Below are positions 33,079 to 44,799 of a stretch of 64,000 nt of DNA, one piece after another (the first letter of the stretch is position 1; each line of letters begins with the position of its first letter). Under the pieces are notes generated by a model. The model saw only the letters and a program-made list of their open reading frames with translations, was not told where the DNA came from and did no database searches. Source of the DNA: Suillus spraguei (lineage: Eukaryota > Basidiomycota > Agaricomycetes > Boletales > Suillaceae); contig JABCPU010000087.1 in assembly GCA_016800925.1 (NCBI GenBank), positions 1 through 64,000 on the forward strand, in the 5' to 3' direction. Position numbers and translations under genes: made by a program.

Positions 33079-36000
33079 CTAAGACAAAGGACCTCTGTAG
33101 ACATCGAGCATCCACTCGATACCATGTTTAAAAGCTTCGGCGTTCCAACTGGCCTTGAACATCTGGAGCAAAAGGGAGGTGCCAGTCGGGTCTTTATCTT
33201 TGTCTAACTGTTGTAGCATCTTCGTAACTTTGTCTCCTTGATGATGGTCGAACAAGCGACTACAGACACACTGCCCCCCTTCCCATACAAAGTTAACCTT
33301 GAGCCCGCGGAAATCATCTTTCGGGGAGTCCTGGACTTTCTTTTGAAGTGACTGATTACAATATGATGAAAGGTCGGCGTCAATGAAATTGGGGACTTTG
33401 CTAATCGGTAAATGTAAATTTTACGGCTGAATGAAAGCGGTCACTCACATGATACCTTGGCATTGAGTATCGCTGAAACGATGATTGTACAAATCGGATT
33501 GGGGTTTTCGTAGGCGGGAGTGACCGCAACTGAAAACTCGACAATTTGGAAATCTGCAGTAGCATTGACAACCTTTCCTTTAATTCTAGTCCACGGCTGA
33601 TCAGCAGCAAGGGCCGCTAGTCGAACCTTGGGAAACCATGTCTTATTCGTAGCCCAGCTCCACATGACCGGACGGAGAGTCGCTGTTGCTGACAGCCCTG
33701 CCTTTTGCTCCAGAAGGTATGGGATAATATCTTCCATACGGTGATCGAGAGCAATGTGTAACGCTGTTCTGGCAGTCCTATCCTGCAAAGAAAGGTTACA
33801 AAGCGGTCCAATGAGCGCTTTTACGATGGGCAGCAATTGGCGTTCGTCATATGACATAAGGGAGAGGAAAGAATGGATAGGGGTATAACTGTTGACTGTG
33901 AAATTGACATCCGCACCGTGTCGACGAAATTTACGGATACATTCGTGCGAGCCCCCGCTAACGGCTGTGTGCAGGATGTCGTTAGGCATATTGACATTTG
34001 TCTGCGACAGCAAGAAATCCACGGCGACCTCGTTTCCGTTTGCGGCTGCCCACGAAATTGGAGTTTGAAAGTTGCCTTCAATGTCTCGGCCGTATAAACG
34101 AGATTTGATGGAAGAAAGTCTGTTGAGATGAATGCCTGGCTTCAGAAAAATGTTGAGACAGTCGGGGCGCTTGGCTATAGCGAAAATCAAGGGAGAGCCC
34201 CAACCAGGAGCAATATCCACGTCCAGGAGATGGGGGTGGTGCTTGACAAGAGATTCGACCATCCACGGCTTTCCATGTTCAAGCGGGATGAATAGAAGTG
34301 AGGGTGAAGTCACATCGGCACTCAACCACCTATTAGTATCGGGTTGACCATAACCGTGACCTTCCTTCTGAGTTGCAAGCACGGGATGTTTCTTGGTATT
34401 TCGAAGAAACTCCCAGTTCAGCCGTGACAGGGCAGTCATAACACCAGGATCTTCATCCGAAATATATTCAAGGTGCTTCCATCCTAGAATTGCATAACTC
34501 AGCAACGTATTGTCATTGCTGACATTGGCTTGAAAATGTTGGTGCATTGCTGGATCCATGCCTATACAAACATTAGTTTCTCACCTCACACGAAAGGTAG
34601 TATCACACCTTTTGCGCATATCTCGTTCACAAAGTCGCATAATACATATGTAATCAGGAGCTCGCAGATTCGTGCGTGCATGTCTGAGATTGATTTAAAG
34701 ATCTTATTGGGGCGACTGACCAAGTATTCCTGGTTGCACGGCATATCAGCGGACGAGTAGGATGACGAAGTTGAATATATCATACTTTGACACTATAATG
34801 AGATAGAGCGACGATGCCAGTTTCCTCATTGTAAGTCACAAGGCTTCCACATGAGGCAATGATATCCATAGTGTCCGTAACGCCAAGGTTTTCATTGAGA
34901 CTCGCCTGCCCAACTTCGATCATCATAGCTTCATTGAGGTGGTCAAGCGTCAAAGGGGTAAATGTGCCGACCAACAAAAGCAGACAACGCTGGGCAATCT
35001 GAACATCGTCTTGCCCTCTTTCGTTGATGGAGTACATGATCCTATCATATGTCTCATATAGTCCTGCTGGAAGGTCGTCGAGGGCTTTCCGAATACTGTC
35101 AGGTCTTTTGCACCTCATGATAACATCCAGCTGACATTGAACCCAGCGAAACCTGTGTATGATCATACAAATGAATTTCCGAGGAGTGAGCCCAAACTGC
35201 TTTACTCACATGCCCTCGGCCTTTTCTAACAATTTCTCCAAAACTATCTTCTTTAGCACGTCGGGTAGGCGTGAGAGACGCTTCTGATTCGTCAACTGCC
35301 CCATAATGTGCACATGTATATCTGCTTTCATCTGTTCTGCGCTATCTTTCAGCGATAAGGTGGGGAGATCACGAAAGGCATCTTGGATGTCTGGCTCATT
35401 TCTACCGGTGACAAAAAGTCGCAGTCGAGCATCTTTGGCAAGGTCTACAAGATGTCTGACCAGATCGGAATAGTCCTGGCATTCATCCAAAGCGTCAATC
35501 ACAAGGACTGGTCGGCGAACTAATGTAGATGCTTCAACCAGAAGCTTTCGTAGAAATTCCAGGTCTGTGGGATGCGGCTTTGCATCGCGGCTTTGCTGGC
35601 CGAGGTTTCGCAGACGATCAAAGGCCCTTTTTATGTTCGATTCTTGCTGCTCGCCTGTCATTGGGATCCAGTCAACTTTCGATTGCTGGAGCAGTTGAAC
35701 AATCAAGGAGCGCAATACTGCAGCCGTGTTTGTTGTCCTGTCGTCTCGAAAATTACAATAGAAGTAACCGAGTGTCTGTGGCTCCGCTTCATCGCCATCC
35801 TTGATGTCGTCAATGACAGCGGAACTGGATATTCAGCAGTCAATCTAACAGTTCTCCAGGCAAGTCTGGCACACTTACGCAAGAATAGTCTTTCCACTTC
35901 CAGCTGTTGTAAGCGTCAGCGTGCTGCAATCACTAACGAATATGATCAAACTCACGTAGGCCATTTAACCATAGAAATGCACGATCGGATTTTTTCCAGG

Positions 36001-36749
36001 CTACATACTGATCGATGTGAAAAATCCAACGACCGGTCTCGGGGTTGCGCTGACGACAGGAGGCATCGTGTTTCTCAACACAAGATACAGGGTTCATCCA
36101 ATCAAGAAAATACCGGCGTTCCTTGTCTGTGTGCGTTAAACAAGATGAAAAGGTAGCTGTCAGTAAGTTGCTCGCCTTTCTTGAGTGCATCTTGCGCATC
36201 TTTTAGTTCCTGGACTCCTCGGCTGACGTCTTTGACACCTCGATCAACTTCCTTGAGCGCATTCCTAGTACTGCATTAGCATAAATAATTGTCACGAGTG
36301 AATACAACTTACCGCGAGTCTATTGCAAGAATAGTTGTAATGTCGCGATAAAAGCCTCTCAATCTTTCGGCAATCGCTGCCGCTTTCTTTTCCTTGAATG
36401 GCCACATCAATTTAGATATCTTGCCCATTTCCTTGCTCCCCTGATTATTTGGTAGAAGATTCTTCAGTTCTTCATGTAACTTCATGACTGGTCCGTTTTT
36501 GGCCATCAGTTTTGAAAGTAGATGGCGGAGATTATCTGGAAGAGAGGGATCTTTCTCGATCGCCATAACCGTGGTCAGAACTCCAAGGATGGAACTGAGC
36601 TCATCAAACAGAGCTTGGCAGGACGAGTCAGCGTCGCGAACGGAAGTAATATATCCATACAAGAGAGCTGAAGCTTGTGCTATCGTTTGAACGAGCTGAA
36701 GAATGGTAATACCGCCGGCGATGGGATCCATTTGGACAGTGGAAGACAT
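33079..36749 (-). CDS. NACHT-ankyrin NLR-type protein
   Basis: The N-terminal exon (36749-36313) encodes a helical domain ('GITILQLVQTIAQASALLYG'), followed by 'DVSRGVQELKDAQD' and 'RYFLDWMNPVSCVEKHDASC'. Walker A 'LNGLPGSGKTILAS' is split over a 25-nt micro-exon (35879-35903). Walker B is 'RRPVLVIDALDECQDYSD', with sensor 'RLRLFVTGRNEPDIQDAF'. A winged-helix stretch ('RFRWVQCQLDVIMRCKRPDS') and an ankyrin-repeat C-terminus ('PISWAAANGNEVAVDFLLS', 'ARTALHIALDHRMEDIIPYL') follow. The last exon ends at the TAG at 33079-33081 and joins via a GTGAGT...CAAAG intron. These proteins work as cytosolic NTPase switches in fungal allorecognition. One junction (36127-36190) needs an AT...AG intron to stay in frame, so a donor mutation is possible. 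Confidence 0.85.
35879..35903 (-). other. 25-nt micro-exon carrying the Walker A motif
   Basis: Flanked by an ACAACAG acceptor and a GTAAGT donor. With the neighbouring exons it gives 'GLPGSGKTILAS', and only inclusion of this exon supplies the P-loop Gly-Lys-Thr. Skipping it would also shift the frame. Confidence 0.8.
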
Positions 36750-37179
36750 AACGCTGGCACCGCCGCGTTATGTCGAGAGTAGGCGCTCATTGAGCTATTT
36801 GTAACTGAGGCCCCGCAAAGGCCCCGTACAGTGTAATTGTAACTTGCTGAACTTGAAGCTTTGGTTGCCTCCATACACAAAGGGATAGTACCACTGACCG
36901 CATTGTTTCCTTCTTGCATTTGAGATGAAACTGATGAAACTGGAAACAAGTCGTGGCCAATGTCAAGAAATTCTGATGAGATACGCGAAACAAAACAGAA
37001 CTACGCTCTGGATTGCGCAACGGAACGACGACGACGGTAGCGTACAAACTAGGCCCTACCATATGGGAAAATTTTGTCTACGAAGTAATTTCAATTTGAC
37101 GATATGTAACTCAAAAATGTACGTAAGCCACAGGCTTGAAGAAACCCGTTCTCATCATTTATTCTGATCTAATTCACTC
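36750..37179. other. Intergenic, NLR promoter side
   Basis: No gene recognised; short ORFs only. Confidence 0.45.
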
Positions 37180-37695
37180 GCTCATGGACTGGCATACCAC
37201 CAGGAATCCAAGCAATATTTTGTCAAGCTAAAGATATGCATACTATCTCGTGTTCTTCTCCTGCTGCAGGATTTCAGGGCAAATTAGTTTCAATTAGTAC
37301 ACAATTATTAAGCTTGTGCACTCCAAGCATGCCCCTCGACAAACACCATACATCTCAAGCGGCTCTATCAATGTTGCTCCAAGTTGTATCACGACCATGC
37401 GGAGAATAATGGCACAGAACATGACAATGGTTCCCAGTCTTCCGATCAAGAAAACATATTGACAGCGTGTCCAATGTCAAGCGCTGGCCATGATGTAAAC
37501 GTTCTCGCAATTTGAATACGTACCACATCCACTTCACACCAGCCAGTTTTCACCCGATGGGCATGGCTCAAGTTGCCCATCGTTCACCACTCGGATATGC
37601 CTGCCCGTAGATGAAGCTGTCAATCATTGATTTTGTTAGAAGCATGTAAGGTTGAGCATCTGGTGCTTCCTGGCTTCGAAGGACAGCTACGGCGG
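37180..37695. repeat. Direct repeat flanking the NACHT-ankyrin gene, right copy
   Basis: Collinear with 32340-32910 in the same orientation (see that entry). The two copies bracket exactly one gene, the NACHT-ankyrin NLR, 4.8 kb apart. Confidence 0.85.
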
Positions 37696-37942
37696 TTTTT
37701 ATTGCACAGCCATACTATTTTAGACGCTCAATTGAAGGCACACTTCACCCTAGGCCTAAATTTACCTCTGGACCGAGGCTGTGACACAGCTCTACTAGCT
37801 GCTACTAGTAGTAAGTGTCGTACGAAGCCCGTCGTAAAGGCGTGTGTCGGTGTAATTTCACCGTCTGCTAGTTTACCCGTTAATAAAGCCCCCGCTGGTA
37901 TCCACCACATATCGCCCCTCGCTAACGACCCATTATTCCACT

Positions 37943-39520
37943 ATGACATCTATCCTTCCAAAGTCGGATACAAACTCTACATTATCCACCGAAACTATTG
38001 TAGGAATTGTCATTGGAGTCGTAGGAGGTGCAGCTGCGGTCGCAGCAGCATGCTTCTATTGGCGACGTTGGAGGAGAAGTAAGGGAAATTTTACGGGGCT
38101 TCACGACAGTGAAAGGGCAGCGGATCCTGAGGAAGAATTCGTGTCGGGCGGATCAAGCTTCAGTGCCGACGTCCGTGATCGACAAGCAGGGTATGGTCAC
38201 AGACAACAGCCGTCTGTATCTCTCGAGCCTCTCCTTCTACCTCCCTCGCCGCAATCACCACAGGACATCCTAGCACGTTCAAGTTCAGGCTCAGCCCCGC
38301 AAATACCACCAGACTGGTCCTACTATCTCCCTCCCATCCTACCTAACATAGCGTTAGATCATGACTATCCCAGCCTCTATGACACTGACGACCCCTTCGC
38401 CCGCATCCAGAGGGCAATACTCCCCACATCTCCTACACATCACACACCAGTATCTCCGACCCGCAGGGTGTCGCATGAGGTACCGCTTGAACAGTACTCC
38501 AGGCACACGACAAAGAATGGGCCAGATGTCCCGCTTTTCATCAACCGCACTCGGACCCGTCACTCGGGTCCGGACTTCTTCCCAAGTCGGGCAAGCACCT
38601 CCCCATTTTCGCCGGCAGATCCTTCCCAATCCATGTCATCTCGAACTGGAAGTGAGGCTGTTCATTTGCATTTGTCCGCGAATGCACCTCCGTCACCTCC
38701 ACCCAAGCCCCAGATATCAATTCTTAGTCCAGTAGCCGAGAGTACCACCTCGAATGGATCGCGAGAGGAGACACAACGACCGCGGACAGCGGGCAGTAGC
38801 AGCCCTAAATCCCTTTATTCACAAGAATCCGCACCACATCCCTCCCATCCTCCAGAACCCTCACCACCACCCCCGCTACCAGCCCCATCATCAAAGAGGG
38901 GTAAATCATCCCTGAGATATTCAAGGACACTCAAGTTATCGTTATCAGACCTAACCACCGTCATGGAAGGTTCAACATCAACAAGCGCGTCCTCTCCGAA
39001 CTCAGAAATGCAGAAAAAGTCATCCCGCACCTTCTCAGAGCTCGAAACATCGTCTTCCCTCTCAGTCGCACACTCTCACAACACACCAACCCCCGAATAC
39101 GCTTCATTACCCCTCCTTTCCTCTAACAACGCATTCGGGAAAAGCGGTTCCACCCCATCGACTTTATCTCCTTCAAGCAGCCGCAGCCGAACGACGAGGT
39201 ATCCTTCATTGACACCTTCTAGCTTAGGACTGTCCTCGTCTGGCTCAGCTCCTCACACTGATTCAGCCACTGAGTGGCATCGTCCACCAGAAGGCCTTAA
39301 TGCGCTCAAAGATCTCCAAATATTAGACCTCCCAAATCCACACGGCCCAACACAGGAGACCCCACAAGCGCCTGCAGATCGACAACTTGGAGCCGACAAG
39401 AAGTACGAGACAGAGACACTCAAGGCTCGCTTGCGTACACATTCGCCATGTTCCGTCGCAGAAGTTGAGCGAAGACCAGTTGTACAATGTGGTATTGCGA
39501 ATATAGATGTAACACTATAA
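37943..39520 (+). CDS. Single-pass membrane protein with long disordered cytoplasmic tail
   Basis: A single exon of 525 residues starts at ATG 37943. Residues 1-18 form a short Ser/Thr-rich extracellular segment without signal peptide. Residues about 19-41 are a Gly/Ala-rich membrane helix ('TIVGIVIGVVGGAAAVAAAC') followed by the basic stop-transfer 'WRRWRRSKG'. The remaining 480 residues are Ser/Pro-rich and low in structure, with many potential phosphorylation sites ('SPPPPLPAPSSKRGKSSLRY'). This layout is common in basidiomycete surface sensors of uncertain function. An upstream ectodomain exon is possible but I see no convincing one. Confidence 0.7.
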   Translation: MTSILPKSDTNSTLSTETIVGIVIGVVGGAAAVAAACFYWRRWRRSKGNFTGLHDSERAADPEEEFVSGGSSFSADVRDRQAGYGHRQQPSVSLEPLLLPPSPQSPQDILARSSSGSAPQIPPDWSYYLPPILPNIALDHDYPSLYDTDDPFARIQRAILPTSPTHHTPVSPTRRVSHEVPLEQYSRHTTKNGPDVPLFINRTRTRHSGPDFFPSRASTSPFSPADPSQSMSSRTGSEAVHLHLSANAPPSPPPKPQISILSPVAESTTSNGSREETQRPRTAGSSSPKSLYSQESAPHPSHPPEPSPPPPLPAPSSKRGKSSLRYSRTLKLSLSDLTTVMEGSTSTSASSPNSEMQKKSSRTFSELETSSSLSVAHSHNTPTPEYASLPLLSSNNAFGKSGSTPSTLSPSSSRSRTTRYPSLTPSSLGLSSSGSAPHTDSATEWHRPPEGLNALKDLQILDLPNPHGPTQETPQAPADRQLGADKKYETETLKARLRTHSPCSVAEVERRPVVQCGIANIDVTL

Positions 39521-39771
39521 CTATAAGTACTGATGATAGTGGATGGATGAATGGATGGATACACTATGAAGGACACGACGAACCTGTAGTAAACTACTCA
39601 TACATATGTGTTGCCATGGACAACTGCGGACTTCATGCGGGAGCGAATTAGCAAACATATAACAAATGCGTTTGATATTCTAAACTCTGTTATCCTGAAC
39701 ACTGTACGGGTTATCTATCGCACGATAGTAAGTACAGCAGATAGATAACATGCACCACTAACCTTTGCGTG
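39521..39771. other. Convergent spacer
   Basis: Space between the 3' ends of two converging genes. A GGATGGAT(GAAT) tetranucleotide-like run lies near 39540-39560. No gene. Confidence 0.45.
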
Positions 39772-42700
39772 TTATTGCAAGAACCCCCTGCTTTCCCAGT
39801 ACTTCACCCATGCTTGTGCATGGCTCCGTCCAAGCCAATCGGATTCCCGTGTGGAGAGAACACGCATCGTGCCGCTCAGTGAACAAGCCCTGTCCGTCAC
39901 AAACCGCAAGCCACTACCCGCCTCCGAATCATCAGAAATACTTTCAGCATCCTGGGGCTGCAAATTTCGAAGGAAAGGAAGAATTTTGAGCGCCGGCTAT
40001 GACGGCAAAATTATCAGTCCATAATCTCCACTACCAATCAAAGTTCGACTTACGACCTCTTTAAAATCGCGTTCTTTTGCGCCGTGGGCTCGTTGTTCCA
40101 GTTTTTGCATCCACCCTGAATAGGGCTCCAGCGGCAGCGGATGCTTTGTTTGGCCAGAAGCTACAAGTGCATCTCTCACGCCCTCAAAGATGGTCCGCCA
40201 TGGAACAGGCCTTGGATGGGTGACGTTGACAAGTGGGACGTACGTCTCAGACAAGGCGACGTCGAGAGCCGCTGCTGCAACGCGGTCCGCGGGTGTCCAC
40301 GACACGACCTAAATTCAAGGTTTGTAAACCAAACTAGCGTCGTGCGAAGGAAGATTCACCCCTGGAAGGTCAAGAAGCGAACCGAGCGCCAAGCTTGACT
40401 TGACTAGGATGGGAACCCAATCTGTCGTCGCCCAAGCCCCAGTAGGCCCACCGGAAATCTGTCCTACTCGGAGAGATGTAGCCTGCAGGTGAGATCGGGC
40501 GATAATCTAGGGGGTGATGAGTCACTGGATTTTACTCAGATAAAGTGAAGACTTTTACCTGTTCGGCGACGTGCTTCGATTCTCCGTACCCGGAACCTAA
40601 GGCTATTGCCGTAGAAGAAACACCGGGGAGTTCCTCTGGAACCAGACCCTGACTTGGATCCCAACCCAATACGGATGAGATAGACGAAACGAATATGAAC
40701 CGCAAAGAGGCGGCATGCGGAGAGGCGAGCGCGAGATCGAGGAGCATCCGCGTAGCCCGGATATTAGGTTCAAAAGAGGAAAGGGCTAAATTGAAGTCGA
40801 CACGCCATGCATTGTGAATGATCGTGGTCACGGAATATTTGAGCTTCAGGAATCACGTCAACGACGAGCTAAGCAGGGGAAAGAGGACAGACCCGTTCGT
40901 AAGTAGGAGCTGGCAAACCTAATCTATCCTGAGAGATGTCACTCTCAAGATAAAAGATCTTCCTCGACGAGGTTAGGAGTCGTGTATTCAACCCTCTTTC
41001 CTCGAATGCTTTGAGCTGACGCATGCTGCTGTATGTTCCTGGAGCTGCTGAAAATCGATTGAGAACGTAGACTGTCGAGACCTCTGGCCGTCCGAGGAGA
41101 TCAGCAAGTATATAGGATCCCAGTGTCCCGGTGGATCCAGTAAGGAGCACAACACGCCCACCATCAAGCCTGGCTCGCTTTGCAGGTCTCTCCATCGAGT
41201 CAGAGTCAATCTTCAGAAATTCGGTCGAGTATTTTTCGATCATAGCCCCGATTGCATGAATGTGCGAGTCTCGTACAGACTCTGAAGTCCCATCCGCGCA
41301 TGCGATAAGGGCGACGACCTTCTGTGCCAGTGAATGGATAGTGGGGTTTTCAAAGATGATGTTTTGGGTGATGAAGCAGGAAATGCTCTGAATTTCTGGT
41401 TCAGATGATCTCTTAAGGGCGCTAATGAGCCGATTCCTAAGGTACGTGGCACTCAAGCTGGGAGCAAATCAGTGATGTCCACCAATTAAGCCAAGCTCAT
41501 ACCTGTCAAAGCCCTGTGCGAATAAGTCTACTGTTGGTTTTAGATCTGTCCTAATATTTGTGGCCTGTGATAAAAGCCAGGAGGTTAAATCGCTCTCTGT
41601 CCACTGTGATGGCAAGGTGGTGTCGCCAACTTCATGACTGAGTCCGACGACGTCATACCTGATTACACAAGACACCTGAGCAAGTGCCAGACCGATTAAA
41701 GGTATGCGGACACTAACAGTGCATTAATGTCTTGCTCGTACGCTTGAAGCGCCGCCTTTCTTTCGATAGTGCCTTTCATAGTGCGAGACACAGGCTTGTC
41801 GCGACGAGCGACAAGGATCATTTCCTTGAAGATGCGACCGTAAGTCGGCACAGATCCATTGGCGTCTTCTACATATGGCCTAAAAATCTGTCAATCCAAG
41901 ATCTTGACTGACAAAGAGTAACACGCTCACCATACTCGATTTCGAAACTGGGCAACTTGTTCCTCATTATCCACATCAATGAAATGATCCGCGGTAGGTT
42001 CGATCAGAACGCCAACTTGGTTTCGCTCACGCCCGAACATAACGGCGCCATTTACGTATGGACAACAACCGATGATTGTCTCCATTTGTGATGGGACAGT
42101 CTTTTCTCCGGAGGACAGAACGATGACATCATCCGCTCGACTAACACTGAAGCCGCTTCAGTTATTTAAATAGTCAACAAAAAAAGAACGCACATTTTCC
42201 ATAGATGCTTCTGGGTTGGGTGTCTAACAAAAAGGTCGTTAGTGGCATAGCCCTGCACATCGGGCAGGTTTTCAATGCTCGGTTGGAGTTTGTCTGACCG
42301 CTGTAAAGATGCTGATCTAGCACACAGTTTTGACTGTGCCTTGGTACATACCAATACTTGACATTCATATAAATCAAGATCATGAGGAGCCCAGCGAATG
42401 TTGACCGTATCGGAGAACTCGACCCACTGCCAGTATGGATTACCATTGACAACTAATTCTCGAGGAGGAAGAATAGAGACCGGACCACACTCTGTCGCAC
42501 CGTAAAGCTGTGCAAGCGGTACTCCAGCGGAGGTAAGAAAGTCTCCTTTCTTTTCTGAGAGAGGGCCGCCTCCATACACCTGTAGAGTTACGTGGTCGAA
42601 TGCATGGGATTTGGGATCAAAGGAACATTAATTTAGAACGTACAACGTATCCCATCTTCCGTAGCATCTTTAGTGCTTCTTCCGAATCGGCCCACTGTTC

Positions 42701-43701
42701 GAGGTGATATGGAACGCAAAGAACGATATTAGTTCCGGTCTGACTGATGCATTCGATCATGTTGTCTGATGTCGGAATAGTAGGAAGAGTCCGCCGATCT
42801 CCCACGGAGGTAGGCGCGTATAACGTTGCTGTAACACCGATAAGCATTGCATACAGCTGTGCGGCAACACCAAAGATATGAAATGGGGGAAGGGCCATTA
42901 CGCCAAGACGGACCGATGGGTAGTTTCTGTATTGCCATAATAGAGCTGTACCACGTCAGTTTTCTATCCAAGATGAAACAAAAACAGCCGCACGGGCGTT
43001 CATCCAGCTAAGTTGGCCCCTATGGTTTTGGGCAATAGGTTTTGGGAAGCCGGTGCTTCCGGAAGAATGCATGTACAAAATTGTCTCGGTTATGCGTGTA
43101 GCTGTGGAACGCTTAGGGTACGGGATAAAGGAGTGGACGAGGGATTCGTTTCCCAGATGAGGGTAAACTTCTGATATGGGTGGTATCTCAATGATGGTCA
43201 GACTAGGGCCATTATTCCCCATAAGGCGCCGGACATCATCAAGGAGAGCGGCGTGGTTTTGTCTGATGGATGCTATACGACGGCAGCGTGTCCGGAGAAG
43301 TAAATCGACTATGGCCTGGGGTGGGTTGCGAGGAGACATAGGAAACGGCTGCGTAAAATAAGATGAAAGAATGGTAAATACAAGGCATGAGTACTCACCA
43401 CGATGCCTGCAATCATCAGACCGGCTATTAAAGTTGTATAGAGGAGGGTGTCTGTGTGAACAACTATTGCGATTACCTCGCCCTCGAGACCAGTGCGACT
43501 GGGCCGAAATGCATGGGCTACTCGATGAGTAGCTCTGCCGAACTCGCGGTAGGAAATAGAAGTTGATGCGCCTGTTTGTGTGTCTGGAAAGATGTATATT
43601 GGTAGAGATGCATTCCTGTGCATGTGAAAGTCAATGATATCTGGAAAGAGGAGAGAGCCATCGAGAGGAGGACACTCTGGCTTTGTAGATGTAGTAGCCA
43701 T
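39772..43701 (-). CDS. Adenylate-forming reductase (A-T-R, NRPS-like)
   Basis: A multi-exon gene starts at ATG 43701 and stops at 39772-39774. The adenylation domain shows 'LYMHSSGSTGFPKPIAQNHR' (A3), 'LAQLYGATECGPVSIL' (A5), 'YATNDLFVRHP' (A7) and the A10-like lysine in 'RTMKGTIERKAAL'. A carrier domain follows, with the phosphopantetheine serine in 'LFAQGFDSLSATYLRN' created across an exon junction. The reductase domain shows the NADP-binding 'VVLLTGSTGTLGSYILADLL', 'IIHNAWRVDFNLALSSFEP' and the catalytic 'GYGESKHVAEQ'. Such enzymes activate a carboxylic acid (aryl acid or L-2-aminoadipate in known cases), tether it and release an aldehyde or alcohol. No tailoring genes are clustered here. 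The substrate cannot be read from sequence. Confidence 0.9.
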
Positions 43702-44159
43702 GAGTCTGGCACGAAAATGCGGACAAGATGGATGTTAGAGGGTATCCGAAGTATATATAACACGGAAGACTTAGGGCATCTGATCAAGTTTCGCTGAGGT
43801 GTGATATCACAATTATGAAGACGGTTGGCATCAGGTGGTATGACTAGTAGTGTGTAATGACCTACAACGTGTTAAGAGCGCAACTCGAATGTCTTGAGCG
43901 AAAATCCCGACTCGGACCGCACAATTAAGTCTGTTAGCACATCGACCGCAAACGTTTCCATCCAATATCAGCAAGACGAGTCCACGACAGGAAACCGTGC
44001 AAACAAAGTTTAAACCGATTCGTCCGTTTCGGAAATGAAAATAAATAAATAAATACACCTTCACGTGATTAGCTTCGATCATCAAGTACTTACTCAAGTG
44101 CTGGGTTTTACACGAACTCCCTAACCCTTTAAACGGTACCGACAGGTGCCCGCATCCCT
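43702..44159. promoter_or_regulatory. Upstream region of the adenylate-forming reductase
   Basis: A TATATATAA run lies near 43752-43760, about 55 bp upstream of the start on the minus strand. The rest of the interval contains no recognised gene. Confidence 0.35.
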
Positions 44160-44783
44160 CTAGATCCTTATGTCAACTTTAGGTTCGGTAGTCCCTATAA
44201 GGTCTACCTCCAAAATGGACAAAAAGTCTTCGATGATAGCGCGTCCGTCACCACCCTTGAGCTCAACTTCCTTGTCAGCCTCGCTAGATTCCGTCCATTG
44301 CAAACCATCAGCCTTTTCCTTCTTATACCGGCAATCCTCTCGTGTCACCGTTCCATCTTGCATCCGTCACATTCAATGCCCGACTTCTTCCCCTTCCTTT
44401 GTCAGTGCGGCGCTGTATAGGACGACCGTAAACAACCCCTTGGGACATTCAATAAATTCATTCCACTCTACTCGCTTCTTCGCTTTGACGACTTGCATGT
44501 ATGAGATTGGCGACCATACATTGTTTGAGCATCATTTGCATTTGGGGGGCAATGGTAATGGTAAGTGGCACTTGATGTAGCGTCGATTCGTCAACCGAGG
44601 GTGCGTCTGAGACATGTTTTGGATTGTCTGTAATATGACTTTCGAGGTGAAACTCATCTCGCAGACAATCAGGTGCATGAAGGGCGCGGTAGACTTGCAT
44701 ATTACGCAGGAATTGGACGTCGCAGAGTTTGTTGCCCAGGGTGTGTGGTCCATGTCGTCTGTCCAATGATACGAACATGCCAT
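44160..44783 (-). pseudogene. Fragmentary gene of unknown function
   Basis: Three minus-strand pieces in different frames follow each other: 44783-44458 ('LTITIAPQMQMMLKQCMVA'), about 44450-44370 ('KRVEWNEFIECPKGLFTVVL') and 44363-44160 ('EADKEVELKGGDGRAIIEDF', stop at 44160-44162). They read like consecutive parts of one protein with frame slips or unrecognised small introns. No family is recognised. No start or upstream exon was found. Confidence 0.4.
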
Positions 44784-44799
44784 TCCCTGCAGGACGTGG

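Noticed and set aside
38361..38735. 124-codon ORF inside the single-pass membrane protein gene
   Set aside because: Out-of-frame shadow of the 525-codon ORF.
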